A DNA stretch of 64,000 bases from Dermacentor variabilis (taxonomy: Eukaryota > Arthropoda > Arachnida > Ixodida > Ixodidae): contig NW_027460335.1 of the NCBI RefSeq assembly GCF_050947875.1, positions 8,323,928 through 8,387,927 of the forward strand, in the 5' to 3' direction. Made by a program: the position numbers and the translations under genes. Of the stretch, positions 1 through 10,800 are shown piece after piece. Numbering within the stretch: the first letter of the stretch is position 1; every line of letters begins with the position of its first letter. The notes beneath the pieces were generated by a model. That model was given only the letters and a program-made list of their open reading frames with translations. It ran no database searches and was not told the DNA's origin.

Positions 1-962
1 CTTCAAAGATGAAAAAGGAAAGCAGAAGTTGCTGTCTACGGAAGCATTACCTGTGAATGGTGAGCGATGTTTGGTGATTGACCCACGCAACCAAGACGTA
101 CGCATGAAGCTCTACTGGCTGCTGCACACCACACCAGATGAGGACGTGCGAGCGGCGTTGGCACCCTTCGGAACAGTGACCGAGATGTGAAAGGAAAAGT
201 GCCGTGTAGCCGGATGCAGTGACAAACGATCGCACACAAGACTCGTGTCCTTATACTTGAAACCTGGCCTCACCACAGAAGATTTTGCGCATCAGCTACG
301 TGTCGACGAGGACCATGCACTCGTGTTGGTGCCTGGCAGAGCTCTGCCTCCGGTGTCACGGCACCGGTAACATACGACGCGAGTCCCATGTTTTACGTTG
401 CGGGATCTGTCGTCGCTTCGGCCACGAAGTTACCCAGTGCGTGCGAAGTTACGCGACTGTGACAGGGTTTGGCAAGAGCGACGTGATCAACGAACACCTA
501 ATGGACCAAGCTGATGCAGAGGACACAGCTGGGGAGGGCGAGGTCCAGCCTAACTCTGACGAGACGCCAGCCGCTACGAGCCATGACAAAGAGCAGCAGG
601 AGGAAGCCAGCAAAGAAGAAAATATGGCACAGAAGCAGGCGACAGAAAGCAGCAAAGAAGGCGAAGCTGTGCTCGGAACCGCCGAGGAGACCATGGACGA
701 CAGCCCTGGAATCGTTGGGGGCAGCGCAGAGGCGCTGAATAGCGGCCACTCTACAGCTCTCTCAAAAAAAAACCGAGATGAAAGCGTTGGAAATGCTGGA
801 AAAGGAGAAGACCTGAGTGCAGCTGAAGGACCGCCTGCCAAGACTACCACCTCTCGGCGGCTTTCGCTGAAGCCCAAACCGAACGTCCCACCGCACAAGA
901 GGACACCGCCTGCAGTGCCCCTCCCTTGGGTGGCCCGCTGGTTGGTAGTAAATAACGAATGA
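1..962 (+). pseudogene. A1 ORF1 remnant (CCHC gag-like), 5' incomplete
   Basis: C-terminal two thirds of the ORF1 nucleic-acid-binding protein. The first part reads through a TGA near 187 (A12 has TCA there). A 5-nt loss near 330, relative to A12, shifts frame just before the first zinc knuckle. From there the frame is open to 962 and shows two CCHC knuckles (CLRCHGTGN.., CGICRRFGHEVTQC), in the first of which the His is changed to Asn. An acidic/Gln-rich linker follows, then the basic motif RRLSLKPKPNVPP near the C terminus, which is conserved in every ORF1 of this family. No usable start codon lies in the window. Non-functional. Confidence 0.85.
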
Positions 963-993
963 ACTGAGGGTGGACGTGTACATTGCAGTTTCC

Positions 994-3900
994 ATGATGT
1001 GTGCCGACAAGGAGGACGCGAGGGCTTCGACCAGTGTGGCGGAGCCATTTAACGATGTCGTCCAGTCCAGGGCTGTAAGTCCGTTAGCAGTAAAATTGCA
1101 TCAGGTGCCAAGTAGTCCATCTGTCCCTCAGCTTTCTAAACATGGCTTCAAAATAGGGACACTCAGTGTGCGTGGCCTGTCGACGAGAAAGCGGCAAGCT
1201 CAGCTTAAAAGGCTGTTAATGGACCACGACATTGATATTCTTGCAGTTCAGGAAACAACAATTGAAGGTGAGGAACAGACGGATAGAACGGTTGAAGTGT
1301 TTAAATCAAATTACAATGTTTGTGTTAGTCATGCTAATGGGAAGTCTGGAGGAAGTGTTATTTTTCTGCGTAACACTGTCGGTATTATTGAGGAGACTGT
1401 AGTAGCACTCGATAATGGCCGATTAGTTATGTGTGGCCTGTCTTGCAGTGAAGTAGACTGGAGAATTATCTGTATTTACGCCCCGAACAAATCAAGCGAG
1501 CGAAAGGTATTCTTTGAATATATGGCCACCTTCATAAGTTGTGATAGGAGAATTCTTTTATTACTTGATTTTAATTGTGTATATTTGCCCAAGGACACCT
1601 CTAAAGTTGCGTTCATGAATGACAAGAGTGCAGAAATGCTCAGATCCACCATTCAAGAGTATGACCTTGTTGGTGTGGGTGGTGTACTACGTGAAAACCA
1701 AGTAATGTTCACTCATTTTCAAGGGCGGAGTCACGCAAGGCTCGATAGGGCGTGTGTGCCCGCGGAACTGGTACCCACTTGTAATCAGTACACGGTTAAA
1801 CATGTTAGCTTTAGTGACCACAGTTTAGTGATGTTCACAATCGGTTCTAAAGTGAAGGAGTATCGTTTTAATTGGCAGCTGTGGAAGCTCAATGAAAAGT
1901 TGCTACAGGACGAAAGATTCGTCGACGAAGTAACGGAAAGAATTAAAGAATTGCGCGCAAGAGAACCTAAACGTTGGTTCTATGCGTGGGATCAATTTAA
2001 AAGCGAGGTTAAAAATATAGCAATTCAAAGGGCGTGTGTATTGAGCCGCCAGGCTAAACAGCGAGAAAAAGAACTAAACAGTACGCTGAAGTATCTTGTA
2101 GATGTTGAAAGCGCAGTCCCTGGGCATGTTACAACTTAAACAAAAACAAAAACAAAAGAGCAGCTGGAACCCATTCAGACTGAAAGATACGAGGCAGCGG
2201 TAGTAAGATAACGCGCCGAGCGAATTTGGTTAGATGAAGCCCCGACGAAACGGGCACTCGCAGACGAGAAGAGATATGCGACAAAGAAACAAATTAAGGA
2301 AATTTGCTATCGCGGCGTTCTTTCACGTGATCAAGAAACCATTCGAAGCGCTTTCGACGAAAGGTATTCTAATTTGTTTAACAGTAAAGTAGAAATAATT
2401 GAGGAGTTCAAGACACATCTTTTGCCACTCGTGCCAGCACTGCAGGACGAAGTAAAGACGGAACTCGAGAAACCTATAAGTATTGAAGAGTTAGAACGAG
2501 CAATCGATGAGCTTAGTTAGACAAAGGCTCCGGGGCCCGACGGCCTAGGGCCTAGCTTCTACAAGTTTTTCAAGCGTCAAATGGCGGAAATACTCTACAC
2601 CATCATAACTGAAGCGTACGAAGTTAAACGACTGCCTCCATCTTTCAGTTCCAGCCATATCGTATTGATACCAAAGACTGATGAGCCTGCCAAGTTGCAG
2701 TCGATGGAAGCATATCGACCAATTAGTTTCACGAACGTTGATTGTAAGATGCACATGAAGGTCCTGGCCAAAAGGCTTCAGTCAGTTATTACATCTGTTG
2801 TTGGCCCACATCAGACATGTGGTGTTAAGGGGAGAAAGATATTAACAAACATCCACACAGCGAGAAGTGTTCTCGAGTGCTGTGACGTAACCCTCGGACA
2901 CGAGGCAATGGTACAGTTAGGCCTCGAGAAAGCCTTCGATAACGTTGCCCACAGTATATTGTTTCCGCTGCTCGAACATATCAACATCGGAAAAGTTCTT
3001 CAAGAAGGGGTGCGAATGGCATACGCAGACTACAGTGCAAGGCTGATAATTAACAACAAGCTGAGTTCTAGTATACCGGTTCGGTCGAGTGTGCGTCAGG
3101 GATGCCCGGCCTCGCCCTTGCTATTCGCCATATTTCTAGAGCCATTCTGTTTAAAGGTGTTGCACAACAAGAAGGTCAATGGATTCCGACTTCATATGCA
3201 CGAAGTTAAAATCCGGTCATATGCTGATGGCATAGCGATATTTTGTGGCGATCATGACAGCATTGTTGAGGCAGTGAAAGACGCAAAAATGTTCTGTAAA
3301 CTTACTGGTAGTGCCATAAGCTGGTAGACAAGCATTGGTTTTTGGCACGGAGAATGGGAAAGTACGCCTGCTTATGTGGAAAACATCAAATTCATTCAGA
3401 GGCCCTCTCGATATCTAGGAGTCCCATCGGAACACTACCGCGATGGAAAAACGCATTGGGTAGGTGAAATAGAACGAGTCAAACCACAGACGGTGAAGTG
3501 GGGAGGTCACAACCTGTCTGTTCGCACGAGCAACTGTGTGTAATTTGTTTCTGGTAGCAAAGGTGTTCTACCTACTGCAAGTTTTATGTATATCCAGAGT
3601 ATGCGTGCAGAAGTAGCACCGAATTTTGCTGTTTGTATATGGGGATCATCATGGAAGCGCACAACTCGTTTAAATTTGTTCATCCCATGCTCAAAGGAGG
3701 CTTGGGCCTATCTCATTTATTCCTAAAGCAGGTAGTTTCAAGTTTTTGTTTTTTACGAGACCAATGAGATGGTTCTTTGCGGTCCGTAATTCAATGGCGA
3801 TTGTGTGATGCGTTGCCCGATATCATTGTGACATCACATGCTGGACCTAAGGAAGCGATCAAAGGCTTTTGGTCAGAGGTGGTGTATGCTTCTCTCCTCC

Positions 3901-4522
3901 TCAGTGCCCATTTTTACGCAGATTACTTGCATACTGCAAAACGAAAACGATTGTATAAAGACTTATTAGATATTATGTGCCCAGTGCCTGTGTACCGAGC
4001 TCTGTATAACTTAGGACACGAAAAGTACGTAATGAACCGGGTGAGAAAGATTCCTGTGCAGGCGACCACTAAATCATTTTTCTTTTGTTTGCACACTGGT
4101 CGCTCCCTGTCAAGCCGTGGCTCCAAGAGGAAGGATTCTTCCTTCCTTGCAGCGTTAACTGCAACATTTGCCAAAAGCCTGAAACAATAGAGCACATATT
4201 CCTAGACTGCTGGGATTCAGTATTTCTGTGGGACATTCTCCAGCGAGCAATTAAGAAGGATTTACCGTTGACCACATTTGGTATTAAGTTCTTGCTGTTG
4301 ACTGACTTAGAGGGAGTGCCGTGTGATATGGTGATGCTCCTCTGCATGCACAGCGTGTGGAAAACTAGGATGGCTGCAAGAAATGAGGAGGTGAATCCAA
4401 GACCAGCCAGGGACTATTTCATTGACAATATTATTTATGTGCGCGAAGTCTTAAAAACCCAAACAGAGCCACCAGACTAGCTACCTTTCCTTGATCAGCT
4501 AGTGATGATCAAGCAATATTAA
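994..4522 (+). pseudogene. A1 ORF2 pseudogene (APE-RT), delta subfamily
   Basis: Begins at a plausible ATG (994) shortly after ORF1 ends. The N-terminal APE endonuclease is open to 2139 (GTLSVRGLS, VQETTIEGEE, FSDHSLV), but the metal-binding loop reads LLLDFN where the other copies read LLGDFN. It is then interrupted by TAA near 2209, TAG at 2518, TAG at 3326, TAG near 3613 and a frameshift near 3525. The RT is recognisable (APGPDG, RPISFTNVDCK, QLGLEKAFD, RQGCPASPLLF) but the catalytic YADD box is YADG (about 3220-3231), also in A12. The C-terminal knuckle region (CNICQKPETIEHIFLDCW) is out of frame at 4150-4210, and a TAG at 4478 precedes the end. Dead polymerase. Confidence 0.9.
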
Positions 4523-4638
4523 CTAAGCTCCACATTCGAATGCGCAGCGGTTCCTTTTTTGACATCACTCCATATGTTCAATTCAGAGATTGAATTCGTG
4601 CTTTGTATATCCGCATATGTACAGTTCTCAAAACAGGA

Positions 4639-4644
4639 AATAAA
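4639..4644 (+). terminator. Poly(A) signal of A1
   Basis: AATAAA 9 nt before the end of the element. The delta context is aacaggAATAAAG; other subfamilies have a conserved GGCAATAAA at the same place. Confidence 0.7.
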
Positions 4645-4659
4645 GAAAAAAAGACTCAA

Positions 4660-4751
4660 TCCCCAGTGGCGCAATTGGTTAGCCCACGGTATTTATACTT
4701 CAGTCCTCGTGAGCCATGCCGCGGTTGTGAGTTCGAGCCTCACCTGCGCAA
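4660..4751 (+). pseudogene. Degenerate tRNA-Ile(UAU)
   Basis: Full-length unit directly behind A1. The acceptor 3' strand CTGCGCA gives two mismatches with TCCCCAG, the D stem reads GCCC instead of GCGC, and the base before the anticodon loop is changed (GTATTTATAC). The A and B boxes are mostly kept. Probably not a functional tRNA. Same lesions as 62491-62582. Confidence 0.8.
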
Positions 4752-4856
4752 TGTTCCTTTATATTCGACATTCGACAAAAAAGTCCTCATACGCACGCCG
4801 ATTTATTATTCCATTGTTACCGGATATATGCGCACTTAGGTTCCGGCTGCACTCAA

Positions 4857-4948
4857 TCCCCAGTGGCGCAATTGGTTAGCGCACGGTACTTATACGACAG
4901 TTCTCGTGAGCCATGCCGGGGTTGTGAGTTCGAGCCTCACCTGGGGAA
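4857..4948 (+). tRNA. tRNA-Ile(UAU), intron-containing, intact
   Basis: Best-formed gene of the array and the reference for the others. The acceptor stem TCCCCAG/CTGGGGA has 7 pairs and discriminator A. The A box is TGGCGCAATTGG, the D stem GCGC/GCGC, the anticodon stem CGGTA/TGCCG (one G-U) and the loop CUUAUAA with anticodon UAU. An 18-nt intron (CGACAGTTCTCGTGAGCC) follows the base 3' of the anticodon, the canonical position. The T stem is GTGAG/CTCAC with loop TTCGAGC, and the B box is GTTCGAGCC. An intron here is a known feature of animal tRNA-Ile(UAU). It would decode AUA codons after splicing and A-to-I-independent maturation. The sequence is identical to the gene at 57318-57409. Confidence 0.93.
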
Positions 4949-5053
4949 TGTTCTTTTATATTCGGCATTCGAGAAAAAAGTTCTCATAAGCGCGCCAATT
5001 TATCATTCCACTGTTACCCGATATATGCTCCCTTTGGTTTCTGCTGCACTCAA

Positions 5054-5145
5054 TCCCCAGTGGCGCAATTGGTTAGCGCACGGTACTTATGCGACAGTTC
5101 TCGAGAGCCATGCCGCGGTTGCGAATTCGAGCCTCACCTGGGGTA
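5054..5145 (+). pseudogene. Degenerate tRNA-Ile(UAU)
   Basis: The anticodon is followed by G instead of A (TTATGCGAC), the first acceptor pair is T/T (CTGGGGT), and the T stem is GCGAA. Boxes A and B remain. The spacer after it is cut 24 nt downstream by the 5' end of A2. Confidence 0.75.
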
Positions 5146-5176
5146 ATGTTCTTTTGTATTCGACATTCGGCAACTG

Positions 5177-5961
5177 ATGAACCGGTTCTTCTTTTTTCGA
5201 GACACAAATGACCCATTTCTGCGCACCGTGATTCAAATGAGGCTGTCAAGAGCACTTCCCGAATTTGTAGTAGGTACGGGAATAATGCCAGGATCTGTCC
5301 GCGGTTTCTTTCGGGCAATAGTTGACAGTGTTTCTTTTTTTGCGTGTTCGTTTTTCAAGTGAATATTTGTGGACTGCAAAATGGAAAATGTTATACCGTG
5401 ATTTGTGTGATAGTGTTTTGCTTGTACCCATGTACAGAGCCGTGTACAGTGGAGGCCCAGGCCTAGACGTACTGAAAAGGGTGAAGATGATGCCAGTTCA
5501 ACCAGCCACGAAATCTTTCTTCTTTAAATTACATACCGGTACCTTATCTGTTAAAATCTTCCTGGAAAAACGTGGGTTCTACGTGCCATGGGGAACCCAC
5601 TGCCTTATTTGTAAAAAACCGGAAAGCATAGATTATGTCTTCATCCACTGTTGAGAAGGGGTTTTTTCTGGGACATGTTGCAAAGGACATTAAAGAAGGA
5701 GTTACCGATAGATCCACACGCACTCAGGTTTCTGGCAGTAAATGATGACGAAGGATTCCCGTACGACCTTATCATGCTTACGGGCCTCCACTGTTTATGG
5801 CGTGCAAGAATGGCGGGCTACCATTGTGACCCGGATGCCCGACCGGCGCGTGTATACTTCGAGAATGCATGAAGCGATATGTAGAAGTGCAGAAGTTGCA
5901 ACAGCCTGTTCCTGAGTGGCTGTCGAGGGTTGAACCCCTGACAGCGCTCAAGGAATTTTAA
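5177..5961 (+). pseudogene. A2 ORF2 C-terminal fragment
   Basis: Covers the post-RT region only, from NRFFFFRDTNDPF to the end ALKEF. It has a frameshift in a T run near 5335-5345, an in-frame TGA at 5652 where related copies have Trp (HCW), and a frameshift near 5866. The C-terminal CCHC knuckle (CLICKKPESIDYVFIHC) is visible. The TGA is shared with A8. Confidence 0.85.
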
Positions 5962-6107
5962 TACGACAATGTCATGCCACAGTAGTGGACGGCAACGAAT
6001 GTGTTCATTACTGTTTCTCGTTCGGTTTTTGTATTCATTATTCTTTCTTTCGTTTTTGTGTATATCATTTAAGGAATGTGTGTTGTGGTGACATGTCGAG
6101 GACTGGC

Positions 6108-6113
6108 AATAAA
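6108..6113 (+). terminator. Poly(A) signal of A2
   Basis: AATAAA inside the conserved 3' end CGAGGACTGGCAATAAAG, six bases before the tRNA target resumes. Confidence 0.75.
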
Positions 6114-6119
6114 GAAAAA

Positions 6120-6205
6120 GTGGCGCAATTGGTTAGCGCACGGTACTTATACGACAGTTCTCGTGAGCTATGCCGGGGCTGTGAGTTCGAGCCTCACCTG
6201 GGGAA
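6120..6205 (+). pseudogene. tRNA-Ile(UAU) lacking 5' acceptor strand
   Basis: Starts at GTGGCGC directly after the A2 tail, so TCCCCA is absent. The rest (A box, anticodon UAU, intron, B box, CTGGGGA) is intact. It could be transcribed from its internal promoter but cannot form the acceptor stem unless the preceding A-rich tail substitutes. Confidence 0.8.
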
Positions 6206-6310
6206 TGTTCTTTTATATTCGACATTCGAGAAAAAAGTCCTCATACGTACGCCAATTTATCATTCTATTGTTACCCGATATATACTCACTTAGGTTTCTG
6301 CTGCACTCAA

Positions 6311-6402
6311 TCCCCAGTGGCGCAATTGGTTAGCGCACGGTACTTATATGACAGTTCTCGTGAGCCATGCTGGGGTTGGGAGTTTGAGCCTCACCTGGGG
6401 AA
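6311..6402 (+). pseudogene. Decayed tRNA-Ile(UAU)
   Basis: Full length with perfect acceptor stem and UAU anticodon. The T stem/loop is mutated (GGGAGTTTGAGCC): a mismatch in the stem and C to T in the B box. Confidence 0.75.
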
Positions 6403-6507
6403 CGTTCTTTCATATTCTACATTCGAGAAAAAGGTCCTCATACGCACGCCAATTTATCATTCCATTGTTACCCGATATATGCTCACTTAGGTTTCTGCTG
6501 CACTCAA

Positions 6508-6520
6508 TCCCCAGTGGCAC
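6508..6520 (+). repeat. Left target duplication of A3
   Basis: TCCCCAGTGGCAC. The same 13 bases, including the unusual A (most units read GGCGC), restart at 11374 after the 3' tail of A3. This shared private base is the clearest target-site duplication in the window. Confidence 0.88.
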
Positions 6521-6561
6521 CATTCTGCTTCCGGCTCACGAGCTGAACGGATCGCGGGATC

Positions 6562-7806
6562 ACGAGCTCCAGTGGAGCGGCTTATGCGGCTGTTAGCCGC
6601 GGCAACAGGCTTTCGACATCGGACGATAAGGATTACCAGATTATTTTGCCTCGGCTACCTACAGTACGCATCGTGTTAAACACAGTTTTTTTGCACGGCG
6701 ACACTCGTGTTCGCCCGTTTCGTGTAGAGGATTTTCGGGACGCGCTTCAAGCTCTTGGTATGCTCTTTGGCGTCGTCGCCCTTGGAGCGTACGAAATCAG
6801 CCACGTATGGGCGGTGACGACGAAGACAGCCGAGGCGGCCCGAAAGCTGGCTGCACTGAAGGAGCTTCAGGTCAAGGGGCGTCGCTGCCTGGTCATCGAC
6901 CCTAAAGAACAGCAGGTGAAGCTTCGTCTTCACTGGCTTCTTCATGGTGTGGATGATGAAGAGGTAAAGACTGCGCTGGCTTCCTTTGGCAAAGTCACGG
7001 AAGTAACCCGGGAGCGCTGGCGAGTGGATGGCGTTTCCGACAAGGGCTCGACAACCCGAGCTGTGCTGCTGCAGCTGAAGGCTGGACTGAAAGTCGACGA
7101 CCTGCCCCACCAGATCCGCGTCGCCGGCGAGCTTGCGCTGGTCGAAGCCCCAGGTCATCCTGTGCAGTGCCTGCGCTGCCGGGGACCTGGTCACGTTCGT
7201 CGAGAATGTAAGGTTCCCCGTTGCTCCCGGTGCAGGCTTTTCGGACACAGCGACACGGACTGTGTACGTTGATACGCAGTAGCCGCGGGGTCGGCGGAGA
7301 GCGAGCCGTTGACATCAGACCACATGATGGACGTGACCGAGGCCGAGGAAGCGGCCAAGGGAGCTGGAAGCGGCAATGCGGTGGCAGAAGCGAGCGGGAC
7401 GACGACGCCGAATAAAGGAGGACCGAATAATGTCCCTCCTCCCGACGAGCCAGAAACCGCACTAATCAGCGTCAGGGTGGCCCAGAAAGAAAATGAGAGC
7501 CGCCAGCCGGCTACTGATTCTACGGATGCAGCGGAAAACGACAACGCGACCCCTGCTAGCGCCCGCGTCGAAAGCGTCTCGGCTACGGTGAAGAGGTCCC
7601 TGCAGCAGGAGGAGAAAGTCGACGGAAAGGCCAGCGGTGACTCCGAGGCGCCGCCGGCTAGGACGCTACCCGGAAGGCGCTCCACCCTCAAGCCTAAGCC
7701 TAACCTGGAGGCTGACCGTAGGCTCACCCCGAAGCCGACCAAAGACGAACTCGGACGACGGCCACCGGCCACCGGATGGCCACAGAGGTGTCTAGAGGTC
7801 AGCTAG
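6562..7806 (+). pseudogene. A3 ORF1 (CCHC gag-like), start lost, one nonsense codon
   Basis: Aligns along its whole length with A10 ORF1. The start codon is ACG instead of ATG (6562). The frame is then open to a TGA at 7270, just after the second zinc knuckle (DCVR*, where A10 reads DCVRSYAV), and resumes to 7806. Knuckles CLRCRGPGHVRREC and CSRCRLFGHSDTDC are both intact. The upstream part (VRPFRVEDFRDALQ, LHWLLHGVDDEEVKTALASFGKV) looks like two RRM-like folds, which I infer from length and pattern only. The basic motif GRRSTLKPKPN is present. A small duplication near 7765 alters the last residues. Confidence 0.88.
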
Positions 7807-7823
7807 ACGTTAAGGTGAGCACC

Positions 7824-7853
7824 ATGCTCCGGGCCTTCTCCCCTCCCGTCTAA
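7824..7853 (+). other. Mini-ORF between ORF1 and ORF2 of A3
   Basis: ATG in CACCATGC context followed by nine sense codons (MLRAFSPPV) and TAA, seven bases before the ORF2 ATG. The same mini-ORF lies in A10 (42995-43024) and a related one in A5 (15477-15503, MLRAYLIL). Confidence 0.55.
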
Positions 7854-7860
7854 ATCAGTA

Positions 7861-10800
7861 ATGGCTATCAACCCGTCGCTTAGCCTCGGCACGCTAAACG
7901 TTCGAGGTCTGGCCGCCAAAAGGAAACAGAGTCAGGTGTATAGACTGCTAGTGGACCACGACCTCGACATTTTAGCAGTGCAAGAAACCAAGATGGACGG
8001 CGAGGAGGAGACCGGGAGCATGGTGCAAAGCTTCACGTACAACTACTATACGGTAGTGAGCCACGCCTTAGGGACTTCGGCGGGATGTGTCTTCTTCGTG
8101 AGGAAGCTTCCAGGCCTGGTTATAGACGGTTACTTCTCGTGCTCTTCCGGTCGACATGTCGTTTGTGATTTCAGCTATTGCGATGTCCAATGGCGCGTGC
8201 TGTGCATTTATGCGCCTAATACAGTGCAAGAAAGGGTAAATTTCTTTTTGAACTTGAAGCACCACTTCTCTGTGCACAAAACGATAGCCTGTGTTGGAGA
8301 CTTCAATTGTGTATTGAACATCGAGGATAGGTCTACGCGACGCGTAATTTACGACAAAAGCAGCGATATCATGGCGCAGATCATACACGAGTTTGAATTA
8401 GAGGATATCGCTCAGTGTTTCGGTGCTGACCGAGAAGTGAGGTACACCCACTTCCAGGGAATAAGTCATGCACGATTAGACCGTATCTATCTATCATATC
8501 AATCAGTAGAAAAATGCCAGTGCTATACAGTTACTGCCGTATCCTTTTCTGACTACTGCCTGGTAAAATGCAGGGTGGGCCGCAAAAAAGAACGAAAAGA
8601 ATTCGTCTGGGAACTGTGGAAAATGAATGCTGAGCTTCTACGGGATGATACTTTTAACGAAACGGTAGTGAATGCTCTGAATTCTTTTGGAAAAGACAGT
8701 TCTATGAAGTTGGGCGAGGAATGGGAGCTGTTGAAACAAACTATTAAAATCAAGGCGATTAAAAGAAGCAGCGTACTACGACATGAAGACAAGGCAAGAG
8801 AAAGGAATTTAAAAACATACTGGAAAAATTTGTGACGCTCGAATGCATGCAACCCGGCGCTTATCAAGAAGATATACGTGCTATTAAGAAAAAGCTCAAG
8901 GTTTTCGATGAAGAGCGTTATCGAGGCGCGCTCGTTCGTGCGAGAGCAGGAAGACTAGCATGCGGGGAAATGCCTTCGAAAAGAGCACTGGGATTAGAAA
9001 AAAAGCACTCCAGACGCAAACAGATTGAGGCCATCGAATATAACGGGGTGGTAGTAACTGATATGAAGAATATAGGGCGCGCCTTCATTGAACATTTCCA
9101 AAAGCTTTTCGCATTCAGGCACGTCAACATGCAATGTTTCAAGCACTTATTTTCGCAGCGAATGCCACAGCTGTCGAGTGACGTTAAAGAAACGTTGGAA
9201 GGCCGAATAACTGAACAGGAAGTGATAAAGGCCATCGAAGACCTGAACCTTGGCAAGTCACCAGGTCCAGACGGTCTTTGTGCCGCTTGGTACAAATCGT
9301 TCAAAAGCCACTTAGCTCCTATCTTGACCGCAGTTTTCAATGAATATTACGAAATGAAAATATTTCCACCATCCTTCGGCCAGTCCCATACAGTACTAAT
9401 ACCTAAAACAGAAGAGACCGAGAAGCTCAAGCAACTTTCCTCCTATAGACCCAAAGCGCTTACTAACTGCGACTACAAAATACTGATGAAGGTGCTGGCA
9501 CGGCGTATGCAGTCAGTCATTAAGGAAGCAGTCGGCCCACACCAGACGTGTGGCATTCGCGGAAGAACCATCTTCACTAACATTCATAAGTTGAAGTGTG
9601 TGCTGGAGTGTTGTGATGCCATGTGTGATGCAGTTGCGATCCTCCAGCTTGACTTGGAGAAAGCGTTTGATTGCGTTTCTCACGAGATATTGCTCACCAT
9701 CCTTGAACATGTTAATTTTGGCCACATAATCACTGAGGGGGTGCCCATGGCGTACCGGAGTTGCTATAGGAGACTTACAATTAATCAAACGCGGGGGCCC
9801 CCATTAACATGAAGCGCTCCGTTCGCCAGAGTTGTCCACTCAGCCCACTCCTGTTTTGTGTTTACATAGAAACGCTATGTCAGGCCATCATTGAAAATGA
9901 ATACATTAAGGGATTTTTCCCCCAAGCAGCAGAGGTGAAGTTATTGGCATATGCTGACGATGTGGCTGTATGTTGTAAAGATACGCAAAGTGTATTGAAC
10001 GCCGAGAGTATCGTCAGGCAGTTCGGTAATGCCACTAATAGCTTCGTGAACTGGCAGAAATGTTTGGGGTTTTGGCACAGGGGATGGGCGTCCACACCAG
10101 ACCACTTTTTGAACGTCACCTGGGTCACGACGCCAGTTAAGTACCTTGGCGCACCCCTTGATGCCTACAAGGACAGTAGCGAGTACTGGAAGGAGCAGAC
10201 CAAAGAAATAAAAGAAAAAGCCGACCGATGGAACGCCGGCCACCTTTCAATGTTCGCGAAAGCAACAGCGTGCAACAGTTTTCTCGTAACAAAGATCTGG
10301 TACGTAATGCAGGTCCTACAGTGCTCTCGGATTAATGTGCAGAAACTGCATCGCGTGTTCGCTGTTTTCGTGTGGGCATCGAGCTGGGAGCGATGTAGCC
10401 AAGATAATCTCTTCCGGCGCGTGAAGGATGGTGGTCTGGGGTTGGCGCACCTCTTCTTGCGTCAACTAGTAAACAGGTTCTTCTTTTTTCAAGACACAAA
10501 TGACCCATTTCTATGCACCGTTATCCAAATGAGGTTGTCAAGATCACTTCCCGAATTCGTTGTAGGCACCGAAACAATGCCAGGACCAGTTCGTGGTTTC
10601 TTTCGGGAAATAATTCAGAGTGTTTCCTTTTTGCGTGTTCGTTTTTCCAGTGCATATTTGTGGAGTGTAAAACGGAAAAAGTTATATCGTGATTTATGTG
10701 ACAGTGTTTTGCTGGTACCCATGTACAGAGCCCCGTACAGTGGAGGCCCAGGCCTAGATGTATTGAAAAGGGTGATGAATATGCCAGTTCAACCAGCCAC

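Larger units (their letters stand above)
1..4653 (+). mobile_element. Family A copy A1 (delta subfamily), 5' end outside window
   Basis: Non-LTR retrotransposon copy that enters the window already inside ORF1 and ends with AATAAA (4639-4644) and an A-rich tail. The target resumes at 4654 with ACTCAAT, the end of the tRNA spacer, followed by a tRNA-Ile gene. It is nearly collinear with A12: position 1 here corresponds to about 57816 there. The two share several stop codons, so A1 is a dead copy produced by duplication of the locus or descended from the same dead parent. Confidence 0.9.
4654..5170 (+). repeat. tRNA-Ile(UAU) tandem array T1
   Basis: Three tRNA units between A1 and A2. Each unit is a 92-nt tRNA, then ATGTTCTTTTATATTCG-type sequence whose CTTTT run can stop RNA polymerase III, then a roughly 105-bp spacer ending CTGC(T/A)(G/A)CACTCAAT. 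The first unit carries spacer variants (TTACCGGATATATGCGC, GGTTCCGGC) that occur elsewhere only after A12. Confidence 0.9.
5171..6119 (+). mobile_element. Family A copy A2 (beta), 3' fragment
   Basis: Severely 5'-truncated copy joined to tRNA spacer at CGACATTCGG|CAACTGATGAAC and ending GGCAATAAAGAAAAA at 6119. The 3' target starts at GTGGCGC, so about 85-90 bp of target (rest of spacer plus TCCCCA) is missing. The same 5' and 3' junctions occur at A8 (28930-29878), so the two are copies of one event. Confidence 0.88.
6120..6520 (+). repeat. tRNA-Ile tandem array T2
   Basis: One tRNA lacking its first six bases, one near-complete unit, and a 13-bp 5' piece (TCCCCAGTGGCAC, 6508-6520) at which A3 is inserted. 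Confidence 0.88.

Noticed and set aside
970..993. GTG codon as the start of A1 ORF2
   Set aside because: GTG starts are not expected for a eukaryotic LINE; the first in-frame ATG is 994 and is conserved at 58823.
449..1048. Minus-strand ORF of 199 codons opposite A1 ORF1
   Set aside because: Antisense shadow of the low-complexity acidic linker; the same shadow appears at every ORF1 copy.
4863..5177. Recurrent ORFs reading MAQLVSARYLYDSSREPCRG.. or MTVLVSHAGVVSSSLTWG..
   Set aside because: They are translations of the tRNA-Ile gene and its spacer in two frames, repeated at every array unit; the DNA is explained by the tRNA.
6521..6561. R2/R4-type (restriction-like endonuclease) element
   Set aside because: All ORF2 copies carry an N-terminal APE domain and no RLE motif after the RT.
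7816..7860. A spliced intron between ORF1 and ORF2
   Set aside because: Donor- and acceptor-like bases exist, but the interval is only about 45 nt, shorter than normal animal introns, and A9 lacks a good donor. Kept only as an alternative to the mini-ORF idea.
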